Source: Ascidiimonas sp046199005 | Lineage (GTDB): Bacteria; Bacteroidota; Bacteroidia; Flavobacteriales; Flavobacteriaceae | Assembly (NCBI GenBank): GCA_046199005.1 | Contig: CP176050.1 | Span: 1,860,001-1,924,000 of the forward strand | Direction: 5' to 3' | Length of the DNA stretch: 64,000 nt | Part shown: positions 60,146 to 64,000 of the stretch, in pieces | Layout: each line of letters starts with the position of its first letter | Numbering within the stretch: position 1 is the first letter of the stretch | Program-made: the position numbers and the translations under genes | The notes under the pieces: generated by a model | What the model was told of the DNA's origin: nothing | The model's input: the letters and a program-made list of their open reading frames with translations, nothing else | Database searches by the model: none

Positions 60146-63100
60146 TTGGTTCGTTTGCTGGTAGGAATCCTTTTCTTCCTGCTGTTACTGGTGATTGTAT
60201 TGTCGCTGCCATCAGTGCAAAATACGATTGCTAATAAACTTACCAAGTCTTTGAATGATGAGTTTAATACCAATATCCAAATTGATAAAGTAGATCTGTC
60301 TTTTTTAGGCAGAGTAGGGCTTAAAGGGGTCTATGTGGAGGATTACAAACAAGATACGCTGTTTTATATTGATAAGCTTACCACTTCTCTTTTAAGTGTA
60401 AAAAACGCTATAAACTCGAATCTTAATTTTGGGAATATTACGATCGACCAGCTCACGATGAAGCTAAAGACCTATGAAGGTGAAACAGATACGAATCTGG
60501 ATGTTTTTGTTGCGAAATTAGAAGGAACTCCCGATACCACTTCTACTTCAAATTTCAGACTTACAGCTAGCGGAATAGACCTTTCTAAAAGCAAATTCAA
60601 GTTAATCGATTTAAACGAAGAAAAACCCAATCTGCTTCGATTTGAGCAAATGAATGCACGTGTTAACAACTTTTCTATTGTAGGCCCCAATGTGGATGCC
60701 GACGTTGAAAAATTAGCGTTTCATACTGGAAGAGGAGTTGATGTCGAAAGACTGCAGGCAGAATTTCATTACTCACTCAATCAAATGAAGTTTGAAAAAT
60801 TCAATCTACTCACTAAAAATTCAGATATTGAAGGTGAAATCATTTTTAACTATGACCGAAAAGATTTTGCTGATTTTTTAAACAAGGTTCAGATCGAAGC
60901 AAGCTTTAACGATTCTGAGGTTGCTTTAGATGAAGTAAATACTTTCTACAATGAATTTGGGGAAGGCAAGCTCGTGACATTTTCTACGGAGATCAGTGGA
61001 GTGCTCAATGATTTTGAAACCGTTGGTATGGTGCTGGAATCTGGTAATTCGATTATTCGTGGCGATTTCAATTTCAAGAATATTTTCACCTCAGACAAAC
61101 CTTTCCGTTTAGATGCCGGTATCGAAAACATCTCTTCGAGTTATGGGCAGCTCAGATCATTATTACCAGATATTCTGGGAAATACCTTACCTTCTTCATT
61201 TGAGAAATTTGGCCAATTCACAATTCGAGGTAACTCGGTCATCACCGAAAATTATGTAGACGCTAGAATCAATCTGTTTACAGATCTGGGAAGTAGCTAT
61301 TCAGACATGAAACTCACCAATATTGAAGATATTGACAATGCTTCATATGAAGGCTTTATATCTTTGATAGAATTTGATCTTGGAACGTTTATAAACGATC
61401 CTGCTCTTGGTGAAGTATCATTTGATTTTGATGTTAATGGTAAGGGTTTCACACAGGAAAATCTAAATACTGAGGTGATCGGTAAAGTTTTTAAACTACA
61501 CTACAATAACTATGATTACAGAGAAATAGAGGTATCAGGTATTATCAAAGATCAGTTGTTCGATGGTAATATGGTTTCCAATGATCCTAATGCACGATTT
61601 AGTTTTAAAGGACTGGCAGACCTTTCCAGTGAAAAGAACCAATTTAATTTTATAGCTTCCGTTAAGTATGCAGACCTTAACAAACTCAACATCATCACCA
61701 CAGATAGTATTTCTGTATTTCAGGGTAATGTGTATATGAATATGTCTGCTAATAGTATAGATGATGCTGTGGGGGATATCGGCTTCCTTAAAACAAGTTA
61801 TAAGAATCAGAATGACGAATACTATTTTGAAGATTTTAAGATCACCTCGGTTTTTGAAAATGACGAGCGTATTTTAGAGATCAATTCTCCCGATATTATT
61901 ACTGGTATCGTAAAAGGTAAATTTAAGGTAAGTGAGGTAGGCAAATTGGTAGAGAACTCTATAGGAAGCATTTATACGAATTACAGTCCGTATGAAGTAA
62001 CCTCGGGTCAATACATGAACTTTAATCTAAAGATCTATAATAAAATTGTAGATGTGTTCTTCCCAGAAGTGGCGTTTGGACCTAACACGACCTTAAGGGG
62101 AAGTATGGTTGCAGATGATGGAGATTTTAAACTTACTTTCAAATCTCCCCACATTCACGCTTTCGGTAAAATTCTAGATGATATAGAAATAAAGATTGAT
62201 AATAAGAATCCCTTATTCAATACATATGTGGAAGTAGACAATATTGATGCAGGATTTTATCAAATGAAAGATTTTAACCTCATTAATGCCACCATCAAAG
62301 ACACGCTGTTCTTTAGAACTGAGTTTTTAGGGGGCAAAGAATATACAGATGTTTATAATCTTAACTTTTACCATACCTTCAACCAACAGAAAAGATCTGT
62401 AATTGGTCTCAAGAAATCAGAAGTGGGCTTTCGCGGAAATAAGTGGTTGCTTAATGAAAATGGAAATCGGGATAACAAAGTTATTTTCAACCGGTCTTTA
62501 GATACCATCACGATCCGACAGATCGACATGACGCTTAATGACGAGGAGATTTTATTGAAAGGAGAATTGATCGATTCAACTTATAAAGACATAAAACTTA
62601 ATTTTAAAAATGTTGCGCTGGATAAGATAAGCCCCAGAGTGGATAGTTTGCAGTTGGATGGGGTAGTTAACGGAGACTTGAACATCCTCCAGAAAAACGG
62701 GAATTATTTCCCCTCGTCTCAACTGTATATAAGCCAGTTTAATGTGAATGATTACATGCTTGGAGACCTTGATATTGATATTATCGGGAACAACGATCTG
62801 TCTCGCTTTACGGTAGACGCGTCTATAAAGAATAACGGACTGGCATCGCTGGAATTAAAAGGAGATGCGCTGTTTGGTACCGAAGATTCGACATTAGATC
62901 TTAAAGCGACATTGAACAGTCTCAATCTGGCTCCCTTTAGTCCGTTGGGTGAAGAAGTGATTTCAGATATACGCGGCTTCGTTACGGGGACTGCTAATAT
63001 TACGGGCCCGGTAAAAAATCCATCGATCGACGGGAAGTTACTGCTTAACGAGGCAGGTTTAAAAATTCCTTATCTCAATGTAGATCTTTCCTTTAATGAA

Positions 63101-64000
63101 CTAGCTCAGGTAGAACTCTACGGACAGACATTTCAATTCAACAATATCGAACTTACAGATACGGCATATAACACTAAAGCGCTATTTAACGGAGGCATTA
63201 CACATACCAATTTTGAAGAATGGTTCTTAAATCTGCAACTGGATACCGCTGGAGATCGTTTTCTGGTGCTTAACACGCAATTTGATGAAGATGAATTGTA
63301 CTATGGTACCGGATTTATAAATGGTACAGGAACCATTAAAGGACCCACCGATGCGCTCTTTATTTCTGTAACTGCAGAAACGATGCGGGGAACTTCGTTT
63401 AAAATTCCTATCAGCGATGTTGCTACGATAGGCGACACCTCTTTTATCAATTTCATTGACAAAAATGAGACTGACGAAGAAGCGGAGAAGAGAAAATTAA
63501 GGGATTATACAGGGCTTGAGCTGGAGTTTGATCTGGATGTGACACCGGAAGCAGAAGTGCAAATTGTATTGGACAGAAAATCGGGGAGTATGCTAACAGG
63601 TACGGGAGCAGGAAACCTTTTGATCGAGATCAATACCAACGGAAAGTTTAATATGTGGGGTGACTTTATCACTTTTAAGGGAGATTATAAGTATAAATAC
63701 AAAGGTGTCTTTGAAAGAGATTTTTCTGTGTTGCCAGGTGGAACCATTACATGGGATGGAGACCCTTTAAATGCCAATGTAAATATTCAGGCTGTGTACA
63801 GAACGAGAGCAAACCCAGCGGTATTGCTTGACAATAGTTCGGTAACCCGAAAAATAGATACCGATGTGATCATTCATCTGGAAGGACAGTTGATACAACC
63901 ACAGATCGATTTTGAGATCGATTTTCCAAATACCAATCCTGTTACCGTGGCAGAATTGCAGTACCGTCTTGAAGATAGAAACAGAAGAGAACTTCAGGCA
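60146..64000 (+). CDS. tamB: translocation/assembly module protein TamB, 5' part
   Basis: The frame is open from a stop at 60110 to the window end (about 1,285 residues from the chosen start), so the C-terminus is missing. The N-terminal membrane anchor LVGILFFLLLLVIVLSLPSVQNTIANKL is followed by a very long beta-rich stretch of TamB/AsmA type and, near the end, ANVNIQAVYRTRANP and QLIQPQIDFEIDFPN, the start of the TamB C-terminal (DUF490) domain. It spans the periplasm and helps outer-membrane protein or lipid transfer. No ATG precedes the anchor; TTG 60146 is the first usual start, and upstream codons include only ATT and ATC, so the start is uncertain. Confidence 0.88.
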   Translation, partial: MVRLLVGILFFLLLLVIVLSLPSVQNTIANKLTKSLNDEFNTNIQIDKVDLSFLGRVGLKGVYVEDYKQDTLFYIDKLTTSLLSVKNAINSNLNFGNITIDQLTMKLKTYEGETDTNLDVFVAKLEGTPDTTSTSNFRLTASGIDLSKSKFKLIDLNEEKPNLLRFEQMNARVNNFSIVGPNVDADVEKLAFHTGRGVDVERLQAEFHYSLNQMKFEKFNLLTKNSDIEGEIIFNYDRKDFADFLNKVQIEASFNDSEVALDEVNTFYNEFGEGKLVTFSTEISGVLNDFETVGMVLESGNSIIRGDFNFKNIFTSDKPFRLDAGIENISSSYGQLRSLLPDILGNTLPSSFEKFGQFTIRGNSVITENYVDARINLFTDLGSSYSDMKLTNIEDIDNASYEGFISLIEFDLGTFINDPALGEVSFDFDVNGKGFTQENLNTEVIGKVFKLHYNNYDYREIEVSGIIKDQLFDGNMVSNDPNARFSFKGLADLSSEKNQFNFIASVKYADLNKLNIITTDSISVFQGNVYMNMSANSIDDAVGDIGFLKTSYKNQNDEYYFEDFKITSVFENDERILEINSPDIITGIVKGKFKVSEVGKLVENSIGSIYTNYSPYEVTSGQYMNFNLKIYNKIVDVFFPEVAFGPNTTLRGSMVADDGDFKLTFKSPHIHAFGKILDDIEIKIDNKNPLFNTYVEVDNIDAGFYQMKDFNLINATIKDTLFFRTEFLGGKEYTDVYNLNFYHTFNQQKRSVIGLKKSEVGFRGNKWLLNENGNRDNKVIFNRSLDTITIRQIDMTLNDEEILLKGELIDSTYKDIKLNFKNVALDKISPRVDSLQLDGVVNGDLNILQKNGNYFPSSQLYISQFNVNDYMLGDLDIDIIGNNDLSRFTVDASIKNNGLASLELKGDALFGTEDSTLDLKATLNSLNLAPFSPLGEEVISDIRGFVTGTANITGPVKNPSIDGKLLLNEAGLKIPYLNVDLSFNELAQVELYGQTFQFNNIELTDTAYNTKALFNGGITHTNFEEWFLNLQLDTAGDRFLVLNTQFDEDELYYGTGFINGTGTIKGPTDALFISVTAETMRGTSFKIPISDVATIGDTSFINFIDKNETDEEAEKRKLRDYTGLELEFDLDVTPEAEVQIVLDRKSGSMLTGTGAGNLLIEINTNGKFNMWGDFITFKGDYKYKYKGVFERDFSVLPGGTITWDGDPLNANVNIQAVYRTRANPAVLLDNSSVTRKIDTDVIIHLEGQLIQPQIDFEIDFPNTNPVTVAELQYRLEDRNRRELQA

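Noticed and set aside
1..64000. CRISPR arrays, tRNA or rRNA genes, insertion sequences, prophage
   Set aside because: No direct-repeat arrays, tRNA-like folds, transposase or phage motifs were seen on either strand by eye.

Overview
The window reads as a marine-type member of the Bacteroidota, most likely Flavobacteriaceae. The reasons are an AT-rich genome, a CcoN-CcoO fusion in a cbb3 oxidase operon, WG-repeat, DUF4159 and THUMP-like methyltransferase genes, a TsaD/RsmE/TamB block typical of flavobacteria, and many promoters with the Bacteroidota -7 element TAnnTTTG. I see no rRNA, tRNA, CRISPR array, insertion sequence or prophage. 

Region 1 (1-37.2 kb) looks like a large low-oxygen / stress-survival island. 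It holds a hydrolase plus phosphoribosyltransferase pair, dodecin, an M50 protease with CBS domains, a PAS histidine kinase and a receiver protein fused to a CRP/FNR output. These are followed by a five-gene amide/peptide-metabolism operon, a B12-type ribonucleotide reductase, hemN, the whole cbb3 oxidase operon (ccoI, S, NO, Q, P, G, H, then a SafE-type protein, thioredoxin, CoA-transferase and deoD), and six tandem universal stress proteins. The last four stress proteins lead into a nucleic-acid module: an eRF1-like protein, an ATP-cone endonuclease-like protein and a beta-CASP nuclease. Ten palindromes of the form TGAY-N4-RTCA (FNR/CRP type) sit in the promoters here. In nine of them a TAnnTTTG-like -7 element starts 24 bases after the palindrome. 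The kinase/response-regulator pair encoded in the island is the obvious candidate controller; it looks like FixL plus a FixJ-FixK fusion. 

Region 2 (37.4-43.3 kb) is accessory: a small DUF1772-like membrane protein, a PhoX-like lipoprotein with collagen-like repeats, a di-heme peroxidase with an N-terminal extension, an SGNH-like protein and a small lipoprotein. 

Region 3 (43.4-49.2 kb) is a sulfur / sulfane-sulfur cluster: a Cys-bearing CRP-family regulator, a SulP permease, a persulfide-dioxygenase-like protein with two rhodanese domains, an ICMT-like methyltransferase and two YeeE/YedE proteins. Three promoters here carry a second palindrome, GTAAC-N4-GTTAC, at the same distance from the -7 element. 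I infer a second CRP-family regulon. 

Region 4 (49.2-64 kb) is more ordinary: a YihY protein, a 50-residue PMP3-type peptide, NhaA, a formate/nitrite-type channel, a VanX-like dipeptidase, and then the core block THUMP-like methyltransferase, AI-2E-family permease, DUF4159, DUF1223, RsmE, TsaD and TamB (cut by the window end). 

The least expected items are two promoter-to-terminator units with no substantial ORF, one under each palindrome type (11932-12145 and 47466-47549). Both are candidate regulated small RNAs.
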